Source: Lacinutrix sp. Hel_I_90 (GTDB lineage: Bacteria; Bacteroidota; Bacteroidia; Flavobacteriales; Flavobacteriaceae). Taken from it: DNA of 64,000 bases. The notes beneath the pieces were generated by a model, which was given only the letters and a program-made list of their open reading frames with translations, ran no database searches and was not told where the DNA came from. The DNA is taken from assembly GCF_000934685.1 (NCBI RefSeq), contig NZ_JYNQ01000001.1, positions 3,026,501 through 3,090,500 on the forward strand. Reading direction: 5' to 3'. Positions 36,543 to 45,184 of this stretch are shown here, piece by piece; within the stretch, counting starts at the first letter, position 1, and every line of letters begins with the position of its first letter. The position numbers and the translations under genes are program-made.

Positions 36543-36593
36543 CAGGAACGCGATTGTTATGGTTTTTTTACACCCGTTCCTGGTGTTTTTTCT
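36543..36593 (+). terminator. Nested hairpins, probable terminator
   Basis: Two alternative structures share sequence: a wide stem CAGGAACG (36543-36550) / CGTTCCTG (36575-36582), and a compact stem ACACC (36570-36574) / GGTGT (36582-36586) followed by TTTT. Likely ends the alaS-GSCFA transcript; the overlap of the two stems looks like an attenuator layout but no leader peptide is seen. Confidence 0.5.
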
Positions 36594-36637
36594 TTCCTAT
36601 TTTTATAATAGTCCACTATTTTCTGTACATTTAGAAT

Positions 36638-37252
36638 ATGAGAAAAATACTTTTTGGTGTCATTATAACACTGGTCATTCTTTTTGCTTTTAAACACTGT
36701 GGAAATAAAAATAAAGACAAAATTACACTGCAGGAAAATTCAGCTTTAATTCAGGAATCGCTTAAGAATGTTGGTAAGTTGGTAGTTACAGAAGGGCATT
36801 TTAGTCAAGTCTTTACTTACAATAATTCAAAAGCCATTTTTACAAGTTATATTTCTGCTGAAAAAAAAGCATTAGTAGTCGTTAACGCAGACGTAACTGT
36901 AGCTTACGATTTAAGTAAAATTGAATATAAGATTGATGAGCTTAGTAAGACTTTAACAATTTTAAGTATACCAAAAGAAGAAATAAAAATTAGCCCAGAT
37001 TTTGAATACTACGATGTGCAAGCCGATTTTTTAAACCCCTTTGAAGCAAAAGATTATAATGCGATTAAGAAAACAGTGAACGCGGCTTTAATGAAAAAAA
37101 TAGAAGCCTCAGAATTAAAATCGAATGCTAAAAACAGATTGATTAGTGAACTTTCAAAATTCTATATTCTTACAAATTCTTTGGGTTGGACATTACGCTA
37201 TAACGAAACGCCAATTACAGAATTAAATACACTTCAAGATATAAAGTTATAA
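36638..37252 (+). CDS. DUF4230 membrane-anchored protein
   Basis: A 204-residue protein with one N-terminal membrane helix (ILFGVIITLVILFAFKHCG) and a DUF4230 domain: KNVGKLVVTEGHFSQVFTYN, KALVVVNADVTVAYDLSKIE, and the conserved final half FLNPFEAKDYNAIKKTVNAA. DUF4230 proteins occur widely in Bacteroidota and Firmicutes without an assigned function. It converges on the rhodanese gene with a six-base overlap of the 3' ends. Confidence 0.85.
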   Translation: MRKILFGVIITLVILFAFKHCGNKNKDKITLQENSALIQESLKNVGKLVVTEGHFSQVFTYNNSKAIFTSYISAEKKALVVVNADVTVAYDLSKIEYKIDELSKTLTILSIPKEEIKISPDFEYYDVQADFLNPFEAKDYNAIKKTVNAALMKKIEASELKSNAKNRLISELSKFYILTNSLGWTLRYNETPITELNTLQDIKL

Positions 37253-37549
37253 ACGGGATAGTTTAATCCAGCCACCGCCATTAGTGGCTTCAATATTGTT
37301 TAAATTTAAGAATTTAGCAGCTTTAGCAGAGCGTGCACCACTTTCGCAACAAGTAATAATAGGTTTTTTTAATTTTTTCACTTCGTCAACACGTGTATTC
37401 AAATCCTTTAAAGGAATATGCATGGCGTTTTCAAGATGGCCATTTTCCCACTCACGTTGCGTTCTAACATCAAGAATTATGGCGCCATTGTCTAAAAATT
37501 CTTGGACTTGACGCTTTTTTGTGCCAAAAATAAATTCTAAAAATCCCAT
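37247..37549 (-). CDS. Rhodanese-like domain protein
   Basis: A 100-residue single-domain rhodanese: AIILDVRTQREWENGHLENA is the CH2A-type strand, and the active loop is TCCESGARSAKAAKFL with the catalytic Cys at about residue 69. It could transfer sulfur or act as a persulfide sensor. It lies four bases downstream of the aromatic amino acid hydroxylase and likely shares its transcript. Confidence 0.88.
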   Translation of the reverse strand: MGFLEFIFGTKKRQVQEFLDNGAIILDVRTQREWENGHLENAMHIPLKDLNTRVDEVKKLKKPIITCCESGARSAKAAKFLNLNNIEATNGGGWIKLSRL

Positions 37550-37553
37550 AATG

Positions 37554-39317
37554 TTATATTGTTATTTGTTTTTCTATTAGTTCTAAACCGTCATCAATTA
37601 AATGTGCGACCTTAGGTTTGTTGGTCTTTATGTCTTCTAAGTGTGTGGTAATTGCTGTTTTTAAATTGTCGTTGCTATTAAGAGTCGCAAGTTCCAAAAG
37701 TTCTAAAGATAACAACCAATCTTCAGAATGCTTCGTTTTTAAGCTGTTAAATATAGATAGCAAGGTGTCATCATCGTCCGTTTTATGGCCTCTTAATGCG
37801 CTTACCTGTGCGTAAAGAGATTCCAATGCCAAAGTCTTCTCGTTTTTCTCTTGTTTAATTGTTGTTGTAGAAGAAATGTGATATAAGTTATTGAAAGATC
37901 TAAAATCTGCCGACCCAGCAAACGCAGATGTTATGGAGGAACCAACGGCTAATCTAAACACACCTTGGTTTGGAGAGAATAGAATGCGTTCCTTATACGT
38001 AACGGTGCAATCTTCAAACTCAATAAGTATGAGTTTGCCATAAATATTTCGTATTCCAGTGATATTTAACCCTTCAATAGTAATACCACTTTCATATTCA
38101 AAAGCAATACGCTTACCGTCGTAAAAATTATAAGCTTTGAGATCGCGTGGTCCCATATTTTCAATAGCCAGACTAATCCCCTTTAGCTTACCAATAGGTG
38201 AGCTAATACCATTGGGATTCGCTTCTGTACCATGACCTATCAACTCTTTGTCTCTATTTGCCAACGCCGTTGGGCCTTCTGTTTTAAAGAAAACCACGTT
38301 GTTATCTTCGTCTGTAATCATTTCAGTGAAGATACCAGAAACCTGTAACCCAGTATTTAGTTCTATACTGCCTATTTTTTTAGAATCTATAAGCTTTTGT
38401 AAGCCTCTAAAACCCCCTTTCCGCAAGGCCATGGTGTTTGAAAACTCATCTAAAACTTGCATTAAGTAAGCAAAATCTGGCGTTACAAATAGTTGAGGTT
38501 GCGGTTTTGTGATATCAAATTCAATTTCAGCAGCATCAATGCTGTATAAGCGTTTTTCCACTTTGTCTGTCATGCACCATTTGCTTTCTCCAATAGAGGA
38601 TAATAATCCAGCACCGTAAATTTTAGGGTTGTCTACAGTTCCTATCAGCCCGTACTCAACAGTCCACCAATGTAAATTTCTAATTTTTGCCATTTCAGAA
38701 AGTGGTACTTTTTTATTTTGAAGTGTGTTCACTAGTGCTTCAGCAGCATCAATGTCTTCTTGGGTAGAGCTCGCAGCCTCTTTTACAATTGATAATGTTC
38801 TTACAGATTCATAAATAGCATTGTCATGAGAAGATAATATGGCTTTTGCACCAACTTCGCCAAAACGTCTCAGGTATTCCGCATAATCGGGATTTGCAAT
38901 TATGGGAGCATGCCCAGCCGCTTCATGTATAATGTCTGGAGCTGGCGTGTATTCCATATTTTCTAACTGGCGAATGTCACTAGCAATAACCAACACTTTA
39001 TAGGCCTGAAATTCCATAAAGGCATTTGGAGGAATAAAACCATCCACGGCAACAGCGGCCCAACCAATATCTTTAAGAATACGATTCATGCCATACATAC
39101 TAGGTATCGAATCTATAGATATGCCAGTTGCCTTTAAGCCATTAGTATAAGATTCATGTGCAACTTTGCTCAAATAAGAAACATTTTTACGCATTACATA
39201 CCGCCACACCGCTTGGTTTACTGGGGAGTAGTCCTCATAATTTTGAGGTTTGATAAATTGCTTTAAATGTGGCGGAAGCCTATCAATTAAGGGGTTAGTT
39301 TCTATATTTATATTCAT
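37554..39317 (-). CDS. Aromatic amino acid hydroxylase, long two-domain form
   Basis: A 587-residue protein. The N-terminal 320 residues are a pterin-dependent aromatic amino acid hydroxylase: iron-binding HEAAGH (His131, His136), WWTVEYGLI (Glu221) and YGAGLLSSIGES are clear, so it probably turns phenylalanine (or tyrosine/tryptophan) into the hydroxylated product. The remaining about 260 residues (beta-rich, GKRIAFEYESGITIEGLNIT) are not part of the classic bacterial enzyme of 260-300 residues. ATG 39317 is used because the residues before it come from a TTG start and lack similarity. The gene is divergent from the paa regulator, with the promoter region between 39318 and 39425. Confidence 0.85.
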   Translation of the reverse strand: MNINIETNPLIDRLPPHLKQFIKPQNYEDYSPVNQAVWRYVMRKNVSYLSKVAHESYTNGLKATGISIDSIPSMYGMNRILKDIGWAAVAVDGFIPPNAFMEFQAYKVLVIASDIRQLENMEYTPAPDIIHEAAGHAPIIANPDYAEYLRRFGEVGAKAILSSHDNAIYESVRTLSIVKEAASSTQEDIDAAEALVNTLQNKKVPLSEMAKIRNLHWWTVEYGLIGTVDNPKIYGAGLLSSIGESKWCMTDKVEKRLYSIDAAEIEFDITKPQPQLFVTPDFAYLMQVLDEFSNTMALRKGGFRGLQKLIDSKKIGSIELNTGLQVSGIFTEMITDEDNNVVFFKTEGPTALANRDKELIGHGTEANPNGISSPIGKLKGISLAIENMGPRDLKAYNFYDGKRIAFEYESGITIEGLNITGIRNIYGKLILIEFEDCTVTYKERILFSPNQGVFRLAVGSSITSAFAGSADFRSFNNLYHISSTTTIKQEKNEKTLALESLYAQVSALRGHKTDDDDTLLSIFNSLKTKHSEDWLLSLELLELATLNSNDNLKTAITTHLEDIKTNKPKVAHLIDDGLELIEKQITI

Positions 39318-39425
39318 TTTTTTTCTAAAATAGCGGGTAAGTTGTAGTAACAAAGTTATGAATTCTTAGGCAACCGTAAAGATTGTTTTTTCTAGTATAA
39401 ATTGAATCTGTATATTAGTCATCTT

Positions 39426-39995
39426 ATGAAGTTCGAAACTAGAAAACAACAAATTATAAAAACGGCAGCTAAGCTTTTTAAAAAAAAGGGCTATAGTGCT
39501 GTTACCATGCGCGATTTAGCAACCGAAATGGGTATTAAAGCGGCCAGCCTTTATAATCACATTAGCTCTAAACAGGAAATCTTAAAAATTATCATTATTT
39601 CTTTAGCAGAAGAATTTACTATTGAAATGAATAACATTAGAACTTCAGAAGGGACAAGTTTGGACAAATTAAATAAAATTGTGACCCTGCATATAAAAAC
39701 GGCTAGTGAGAATACCTACGAAATGGCAGCATTAAATAACGATTGGATGCACTTAGAAGAGCAACGGGATTATTATTTGAAATTGCGTGATGTATATGAA
39801 GAGAATTTCAGAAATATCATTAAATCAGGAATAGCTAACCAAGAATTAAAGGAGGAGAACGTAGAAGTCATGCTCTTTTCTATGTTATCTACTTTGCGTT
39901 CCCTTTACCTTTGGATTCCTAAAAAAGAAGACTTGAACATAGAAGAATTGAAAACAAGCCTCAGTAATGTTCTAATCCACGGATTTAACAAATAG
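39426..39995 (+). CDS. TetR family regulator, probable PaaR-like repressor
   Basis: A 189-residue TetR protein: helix-turn-helix at about 10-55 (IIKTAAKLFKKKGYSAVTMR, MGIKAASLYNHISSKQEILK), then an all-helical ligand domain. ATG 39426 is preferred over a TTG eight codons upstream. It is followed after 134 bases by paaE, and a near-perfect 22-base inverted repeat lies between them, so a repressor relieved by phenylacetyl-CoA or a later intermediate is the likely role. This is inferred from position and site, not from a specific sequence mark. Confidence 0.8.
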   Translation: MKFETRKQQIIKTAAKLFKKKGYSAVTMRDLATEMGIKAASLYNHISSKQEILKIIIISLAEEFTIEMNNIRTSEGTSLDKLNKIVTLHIKTASENTYEMAALNNDWMHLEEQRDYYLKLRDVYEENFRNIIKSGIANQELKEENVEVMLFSMLSTLRSLYLWIPKKEDLNIEELKTSLSNVLIHGFNK

Positions 39996-40012
39996 GAATA
40001 TAAAATATTTTG

Positions 40013-40020
40013 TATCTTTG
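40013..40020 (+). promoter_or_regulatory. -7 box TATCTTTG of the paa cluster
   Basis: TATCTTTG is a full match to TAnnTTTG, six bases before the operator-like palindrome, hence transcription would start within or next to the palindrome. Confidence 0.65.
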
Positions 40021-40025
40021 CTTTT

Positions 40026-40047
40026 CAAACTAACAGGCGTTAGTTTG
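40026..40047 (+). promoter_or_regulatory. Operator-like inverted repeat upstream of paaE
   Basis: Perfect 9-base arms CAAACTAAC / GTTAGTTTG separated by AGGC. The core CTAACAGGCGTTAG differs at one base from the PaaR site CNAACGNNCGTTNG that I recall for Thermus thermophilus (from memory). Position just downstream of the -7 box fits repression by the adjacent TetR protein. Confidence 0.7.
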
Positions 40048-40129
40048 TTTCCTGCAAGGTTTTAATAACCATGGAGGTATATTAAAACTTAAGCAGTAAA
40101 TTAAAAGACACCTGTTTTGCAGGCACCAG

Positions 40130-41203
40130 ATGGCAGAGTTTCATAACATAAAAGTTGCAGATATTTATAAGGAAACAGAGGACACTTCGGTGGTTACTTT
40201 CGAGATTCCTTCAGAATTACATAGCGTATTTAAATTCAGACAAGGTCAGCATTTGACCTTAAAAAAAGACTTAGGTGGTGAAGACGTGCGTCGTTCCTAT
40301 TCTTTGTGTTCCAGTCCTATGGATAAACAATGGAAAGTTGCCGTAAAGCAAATTCCAGGGGGTAAATTTTCAACTTACGTAAATGAAGAGTTACAGACGG
40401 GTGATGCGTTGGAAGTGATGGCTCCCAGCGGCATGTTTGGCGTTCCTGTTCAGTCTGAGAAAGCAAAGAACTATTTGTTTTTTGCTGCCGGAAGTGGAAT
40501 AACACCAGTATTATCTATGGTAAAAACACATCTGGCGGAAGAACCAAATGCAACATGTAAGCTTTTTTATGTAAATAAAACAGCAAAATCCATTATCTTT
40601 AAGGAAGAACTAGAGCAACTTAGGAATAAATACTTTGGAAGATTTGAAATCTATTATTTCTTAACCAAAGAGCGTCGGGATATCGCGTTGCTAAATGGCA
40701 GATTTGATGATGATAAAATGACGGTGCTTACAAAAACGTTTATTGATATTCCTGATACGAGTGAAGTCTTCCTTTGTGGTCCAGAGCAGATGGTTAATTT
40801 TGTAAGTAATTATTTAATAACTGCAGGACTTCCAAAAGAGTTAATACATTTTGAGTTGTTTGTTACTGGGCTTTCAGAAGAAGATATTAAACGTGCAGAA
40901 CGCCTATCGAAGCAAAATGTAGAAGGCACAAAGATAACTATCGTAGATGGTGGAAAAGAATTTGCTTTTACAATGACTAAAGAATATGACAATATTTTAG
41001 ATGCTGCTTTAGGTGCTGGTGCCGATTTACCATTTGCGTGTAAAGGTGGTGTTTGTAGTACTTGCAAATGTGAAGTAGTAGAAGGTAAAGTAGAAATGAA
41101 AGTCAATTACGCACTAGATGAAAAAGAAGTGAGTCAAAACTTGGTGTTAAGTTGTCAAGCAGTACCCACAACAGAAAGCGTAGTTGTTAATTTTGATGTA
41201 TAG
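40130..41203 (+). CDS. paaE: Phenylacetyl-CoA epoxidase reductase PaaE
   Basis: A 357-residue flavoprotein that delivers electrons from NAD(P)H through FAD and a [2Fe-2S] cluster to the PaaABC epoxidase. Seen: FAD-binding motif RRSYSLCSSP, NAD-binding FFAAGSGITPVLSM, and the plant-ferredoxin-type cluster CKGGVCSTCKCEV with the fourth Cys in LSCQA. Length normal. First structural gene of the cluster; in E. coli it is last of ABCDE. Confidence 0.95.
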   Translation: MAEFHNIKVADIYKETEDTSVVTFEIPSELHSVFKFRQGQHLTLKKDLGGEDVRRSYSLCSSPMDKQWKVAVKQIPGGKFSTYVNEELQTGDALEVMAPSGMFGVPVQSEKAKNYLFFAAGSGITPVLSMVKTHLAEEPNATCKLFYVNKTAKSIIFKEELEQLRNKYFGRFEIYYFLTKERRDIALLNGRFDDDKMTVLTKTFIDIPDTSEVFLCGPEQMVNFVSNYLITAGLPKELIHFELFVTGLSEEDIKRAERLSKQNVEGTKITIVDGGKEFAFTMTKEYDNILDAALGAGADLPFACKGGVCSTCKCEVVEGKVEMKVNYALDEKEVSQNLVLSCQAVPTTESVVVNFDV

Positions 41204-41285
41204 AGGAGTTGTAATGCAACGTCTCAAGGTGGTACATCGTGTAAAGGCAATGTAGCGTCTGTAATAGCAAAAAAATATAAAGATT

Positions 41286-42242
41286 ATGAGTGAAGAACAA
41301 ATAAAGAGTTTAGAAAAACAATTCGAGGCGCGTATTGCTCGTGATGAAAAAATTGAACCTAAGGATTGGATGCCAGAGAAATATCGTAAAACGCATATTA
41401 GACAAATGTCGCAGCATGCACATTCTGAAATTGTGGGTATGCTACCAGAAGGCAACTGGATCACCAGAGCACCATCTTTAAGAAGAAAAGTAGCCTTATT
41501 GGCTAAAGTGCAGGATGAAGCAGGGCATGGTTTATACCTTTACAGTGCGTGTGAAACTTTAGGTATTTCACGGGAAGAAATGTACGAGCAGCTACACACA
41601 GGAAAAGCAAAATATTCAAGTATTTTTAACTACCCAACAGTAACATGGGCAGATATGGGAGCCATTGGCTGGTTAGTTGATGGCGCAGCGATTATTAATC
41701 AGGTGCCTTTATGTAATACTTCTTATGGACCTTATGCGAGAGCCATGATTCGTGTGTGTAAGGAAGAAAGCTTTCACCAACGTCAAGGTTATGAAATCAT
41801 GATTAAATTGGCGAACGGGACAGCAGAACAAAAAGAAATGGCGCAAGATGCTTTAAACCGCTGGTGGTGGCCAAGTCTAATGATGTTAGGGCCAACAGAT
41901 GCAGAGTCTATTCATACAGAGCAATCGATGAAATGGAAGCTAAAACGTAAGTCTAACGACGACTTACGTCAGCAATTTATAGATCAAACCGTGCCTCAGG
42001 CAGATTTAATAGGTTTGACGATTCCAGACCCAGATTTAAAATGGAATGAGGAACGCCAGAGCTATGATTTTGGTGAGATTAACTGGGATGAATTCTGGCA
42101 AGTGGTAAAAGGTCATGGGCCCTGTAATAAAGAAAGAATGAAAGCTCGAGTGGGAGCATGGGAAGAAGGCGAATGGGTGAGAGATGCGGCCATGGCTTAC
42201 GCAGAGAAAAACGCAGAGCGAAAAGAAAAACAAGCAGTATAA
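41286..42242 (+). CDS. paaA: Phenylacetyl-CoA epoxidase catalytic subunit PaaA
   Basis: A 318-residue di-iron ferritin-like monooxygenase subunit making ring-1,2-epoxyphenylacetyl-CoA. Iron ligands: E in [13 protein letters not shown], ExxH in [11 protein letters not shown] in TWADMG context and EESFH in [11 protein letters not shown]. Strong similarity to E. coli PaaA, of the same length (309). It follows paaE by 82 bases, which contain small direct repeats but no separate promoter that I can see. Confidence 0.96.
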   Translation: MSEEQIKSLEKQFEARIARDEKIEPKDWMPEKYRKTHIRQMSQHAHSEIVGMLPEGNWITRAPSLRRKVALLAKVQDEAGHGLYLYSACETLGISREEMYEQLHTGKAKYSSIFNYPTVTWADMGAIGWLVDGAAIINQVPLCNTSYGPYARAMIRVCKEESFHQRQGYEIMIKLANGTAEQKEMAQDALNRWWWPSLMMLGPTDAESIHTEQSMKWKLKRKSNDDLRQQFIDQTVPQADLIGLTIPDPDLKWNEERQSYDFGEINWDEFWQVVKGHGPCNKERMKARVGAWEEGEWVRDAAMAYAEKNAERKEKQAV

Positions 42243-42376
42243 TTATCCCGTAAGTTTTTAGTTACGAAAAGTTTACTGTAGATATTAAATAAAATAGAAA
42301 ATCGATTTAACTGCTTCAATTTTTAAAAGAGTTTTTTAAAAAAGAAAGAGTTTAACATCGAGATAAACACAATAAA

Positions 42377-42400
42377 ATTCCGGCGTTCGCAGGAATGACA
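42377..42400. repeat. Dispersed palindromic repeat, family A
   Basis: ATTCC ... AGGAAT with the common tail GACA, located just before the paaB start. Related copies are seen at 48135-48158, 49384-49409 (opposite direction) and in variant form at 52387-52417. Confidence 0.65.
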
Positions 42401-42412
42401 AAAAAGGCAATT

Positions 42413-42697
42413 ATGAAAAAAAACTGGCCACTTTGGGAAGTCTTCGTTAGAAGTAAAAATGGATTAGAGCATAGACACTTTGGTAGTCTGCATGCTGCAG
42501 ATGAGGAAATGGCTCTGGAAAATGCACGTGATGTCTATACAAGAAGAAATGAAGGGGTGAGTATTTGGGTTGTGGAATCAAAGCATATTACAGCTTCAAA
42601 TCCTGAAAATAACGGCGAATTATTTGAGCCTGCTCAAGATAAGGTATACCGTCATCCCACATTTTATGATTTACCAGACGAAGTAAAACACATGTAA
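42413..42697 (+). CDS. paaB: Phenylacetyl-CoA epoxidase subunit PaaB
   Basis: A 94-residue small subunit that bridges PaaA-PaaC heterodimers. Seen: NWPLWEVFVRSKNGLEHRHF at the start, LHAADEEMALENARDVYTRR, and VVESKHITAS. ATG 42413 gives the conserved start; an earlier ATG at 42395 lies in the repeat and is rejected. Usual length is 90-95. Confidence 0.95.
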   Translation: MKKNWPLWEVFVRSKNGLEHRHFGSLHAADEEMALENARDVYTRRNEGVSIWVVESKHITASNPENNGELFEPAQDKVYRHPTFYDLPDEVKHM

Positions 42698-42720
42698 TTT
42701 GAGTTTTACTCAAATTACAA

Positions 42721-42811
42721 TTCCTGAGAAATCGGAAACGCATAAATATAAATTAAATCACAAATAATACCTTCCCTTTTTTAGGGCAGGTGCCCGAAGG
42801 GCGGAAGGGTT
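42721..42811. repeat. Dispersed palindromic repeats, families D and C
   Basis: Family D (TTCCTGAGAAATCGGA..., then CATAAA) occupies 42721-42746; family C, with alternate stems of CTTCCC, AGGGCAGGTGCCCGAAGGGC and GGAAGGGTT, is at 42770-42811, ending eight bases before paaC. Similar family C copies are at 45155-45184 (degenerate) and 57604-57648. Confidence 0.65.
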
Positions 42812-42818
42812 AATAAAC

Positions 42819-43571
42819 ATGAAAAAAAAATTATACAAATACATCCTCGGTATTGCAGATAATTCTTTGATTCTCGGTCAAAGGCTAGGAGAAATAACAG
42901 GTCATGGTCCCAGTTTAGAAACGGATATTGCCTGTACAAACATTTCTTTAGATCTGTTTGGGCAAGTACGTAGTTACTATCAATATGCCGCTAAAATTGC
43001 CGGAGATGAAAGAAGTGAAGATGATATTGCAATGCTTCGTAAAGAGCGAGAATACTTAAATGTCCTTTTAGTAGAACAACCCAATACCGATTTTGCATAT
43101 ACCATGGCACGACAGTTTTTGTTTGATGTGTATCACTTTCTGTTGTTAACAGAATTACAAAAAAGTCATGACGTAACCCTGTCAGCTATTGCAAAAAAAT
43201 CCATTAAAGAGGTGAGTTATCACCAGCGCTTTTCTTCAGATTGGATTAAGCGTTTAGGAGATGGCACTGATGAAAGTAAAACGAAAATGCAAACCGCCAT
43301 TAATGATTTGTGGACCTATACCGATGAGTTATTCCATCAAACAGAAGCCGATAAAGCAATGGTTTCAGAAAACATTGGAGTAGATGTCACCCAACTGAAA
43401 GCGGCGTACTATTCAAAAGTAAATACGATATTAGCTGAGGCGACTTTAGACATTCCAGAATCAAAATGGTTTCAAAAGGGTGGAAAAGAAGGAATTCACA
43501 CGGAACATATGGGGTATTTGTTAACCGAATTACAATACATGCAACGCACGTATCCAAATATGGAATGGTAA
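42819..43571 (+). CDS. paaC: Phenylacetyl-CoA epoxidase structural subunit PaaC
   Basis: A 250-residue ferritin-like partner of PaaA lacking the catalytic iron but needed for structure. Start LYKYILGIADNSLILGQRLG, then GHGPSLETDIACTNISLDLFG, EVSYHQRFSSDWIKRLGDGT and HTEHMGYLL match the family. Length equals E. coli PaaC (248). Confidence 0.95.
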   Translation: MKKKLYKYILGIADNSLILGQRLGEITGHGPSLETDIACTNISLDLFGQVRSYYQYAAKIAGDERSEDDIAMLRKEREYLNVLLVEQPNTDFAYTMARQFLFDVYHFLLLTELQKSHDVTLSAIAKKSIKEVSYHQRFSSDWIKRLGDGTDESKTKMQTAINDLWTYTDELFHQTEADKAMVSENIGVDVTQLKAAYYSKVNTILAEATLDIPESKWFQKGGKEGIHTEHMGYLLTELQYMQRTYPNMEW

Positions 43572-43718
43572 TAGAATTTCCTTAAAATGAGGCGTCTCAT
43601 AAAAATTCAGAAATGCTATTTACAATGGATTGCATAGCAAATTAACAAAAACAAATATATGTTGTTTGAAGAAAATTAGCGAGGTAAGTGCAAACGAAAA
43701 ATCTGATTTCAATACAAT

Positions 43719-44219
43719 ATGATCACAACAGAACAAAATATAGACCAAAAACTAATTCCAATACTGGAAAAAGTTAGCGACCCAGAAATTCCGGTATTAT
43801 CAATCATGGATATGGGTGTGGTGCGTTCTGCTGTTATAAAAAACAATAAGGTAAAAGTACAAATCACACCAACTTATAGTGGTTGTCCAGCAATGGATGT
43901 TATTGGTGATGATATCAAAGCAGCATTAAAAACGGCGGGATACGATGCTGAAATCGAATTGATTCTTTCGCCAGCTTGGACTACAGATTGGATTACGCCA
44001 AGAGGTAGAAAGGCATTGGAAGATTATGGTATCGCAGCACCTTTAGGTGCAGAAGCAGATAAAGATGTTCTGCTTAATGGAAAACGCATTGTAAAATGTA
44101 CTAATTGTGGGTCTCAAAACACACGCTTGGTGAGTCAGTTTGGATCAACGGCTTGCAAAGCACAGTTTCAATGTGATGACTGCCAGGAGCCATTTGATTA
44201 TTTTAAATGTTTAAAATAA
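43719..44219 (+). CDS. paaD: Phenylacetate pathway protein PaaD (DUF59)
   Basis: A 166-residue protein with a DUF59/MIP18 domain (EKVSDPEIPVLSIMDMGVVR, PTYSGCPAMDVIGDDI) and C-terminal zinc ribbon (CTNCGSQNTRLVSQFGSTAC, CDDCQEPFDYFKC). PaaD is thought to help assemble the iron-sulfur or di-iron centre of the epoxidase. Length near that of E. coli PaaD (165). Confidence 0.95.
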   Translation: MITTEQNIDQKLIPILEKVSDPEIPVLSIMDMGVVRSAVIKNNKVKVQITPTYSGCPAMDVIGDDIKAALKTAGYDAEIELILSPAWTTDWITPRGRKALEDYGIAAPLGAEADKDVLLNGKRIVKCTNCGSQNTRLVSQFGSTACKAQFQCDDCQEPFDYFKCLK

Positions 44220-44274
44220 AACGAATACCCTACAAGTTTCAAAAACGGTGTGGGTATAAAAATAAATACTAATC

Positions 44275-44301
44275 CTGTAAGATTTCAAAAACCTTACAGG
44301 C
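44275..44301. repeat. Dispersed palindromic repeat, family B
   Basis: CCTGTAAG / CTTACAGG arms (44275-44301) around ATTTCAAAAAC; no T tract, so not a terminator. A weaker copy lies at 44227-44247, and others at 45108-45133, 48081-48110 and around 57304-57375. Confidence 0.65.
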
Positions 44302-44314
44302 ATCAATCAAAAAT

Positions 44315-45097
44315 ATGAATAAAAGCATTCAGCTTACAATAGAAAACAAAGTAGCAACCATTACGCTTAACAGACCAGAAGTATTCAACAGTTTCAATCG
44401 TGAAATGGCCTTTTTATTACAGGATACATTAGATGCTTGTGAAAAAAATGCAGACGTTAGAGCCATTGTTTTAACTGGAAACGGAAAAGCATTTTGTGCT
44501 GGTCAGGACTTAAAAGAAGTGACAAATCCAGAGTTAAATCCTGGATTTAAAAAAATATTAGAGGAGCATTACAATCCCATTATCACAAGAATTCGTGCGA
44601 TTAAAAAACCAATTATTGCAGCCGTAAATGGTGTAGCGGCAGGCGCAGGGGCGAATATTGCGTTAGCCTGTGATATTATCGTAGCGCATGAAAAGGTGAG
44701 TTTTATACAGGCCTTTAGCCTCATTGGTTTAGTGCCAGATAGTGCTGGTACTTTCTTTTTACCACGACTTATCGGGTTTCAAAAGGCATTAGCTTTAGCG
44801 CTGTTAGGCGATAAAATTTCGGCAGAAGCAGCAGATAAAATGGGAATGATTTATAAATGTGTTCCAACAGAAGAATTTGAAACCACTATAAATAAATTAG
44901 CTATTAAACTAGCAAACATGCCTACTAAAGCATTAGGGCTTATTAAAGAATTATACAATCAGTCTATGACTAACGATTTAGAATCACAATTAGCCTTAGA
45001 ATCTAAATTACAAATAGAAGCCGCACAAAGTGAGGATTATACAGAAGGCGTGGCTGCATTTGTTGAAAAAAGAAAACCAGAATTTAAAGGAAGATAA
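44315..45097 (+). CDS. paaG: 1,2-epoxyphenylacetyl-CoA isomerase PaaG
   Basis: A 260-residue crotonase-fold enzyme. Oxyanion-hole motifs: KAFCAGQDLKE and NGVAAGAGANIALACDI; the Asp in GLVPDSAGTFFLPRLIG is the catalytic residue that marks PaaG in place of the second Glu of hydratases. It turns the epoxide into oxepin-CoA. Next in the cluster after PaaD. Confidence 0.88.
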   Translation: MNKSIQLTIENKVATITLNRPEVFNSFNREMAFLLQDTLDACEKNADVRAIVLTGNGKAFCAGQDLKEVTNPELNPGFKKILEEHYNPIITRIRAIKKPIIAAVNGVAAGAGANIALACDIIVAHEKVSFIQAFSLIGLVPDSAGTFFLPRLIGFQKALALALLGDKISAEAADKMGMIYKCVPTEEFETTINKLAIKLANMPTKALGLIKELYNQSMTNDLESQLALESKLQIEAAQSEDYTEGVAAFVEKRKPEFKGR

Positions 45098-45107
45098 AAA
45101 AGGCTCC

Positions 45108-45184
45108 CTACAAGGGTTTTAAAACCTGACAGGTAGAGTAGTCAAACAAAAACTAAAAAAGTGCTTCCTTAGGGAAGACCGAAG
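45108..45184. repeat. Dispersed repeats, families B and C (degenerate)
   Basis: 45108-45133 reads CTACAAGGGTTTTAAAACC then TGACAGG (family B). 45155-45184 has CTTCCTTAGGGAAGACCGAA, a shortened family C copy that ends at the ATG of paaH. Confidence 0.5.
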
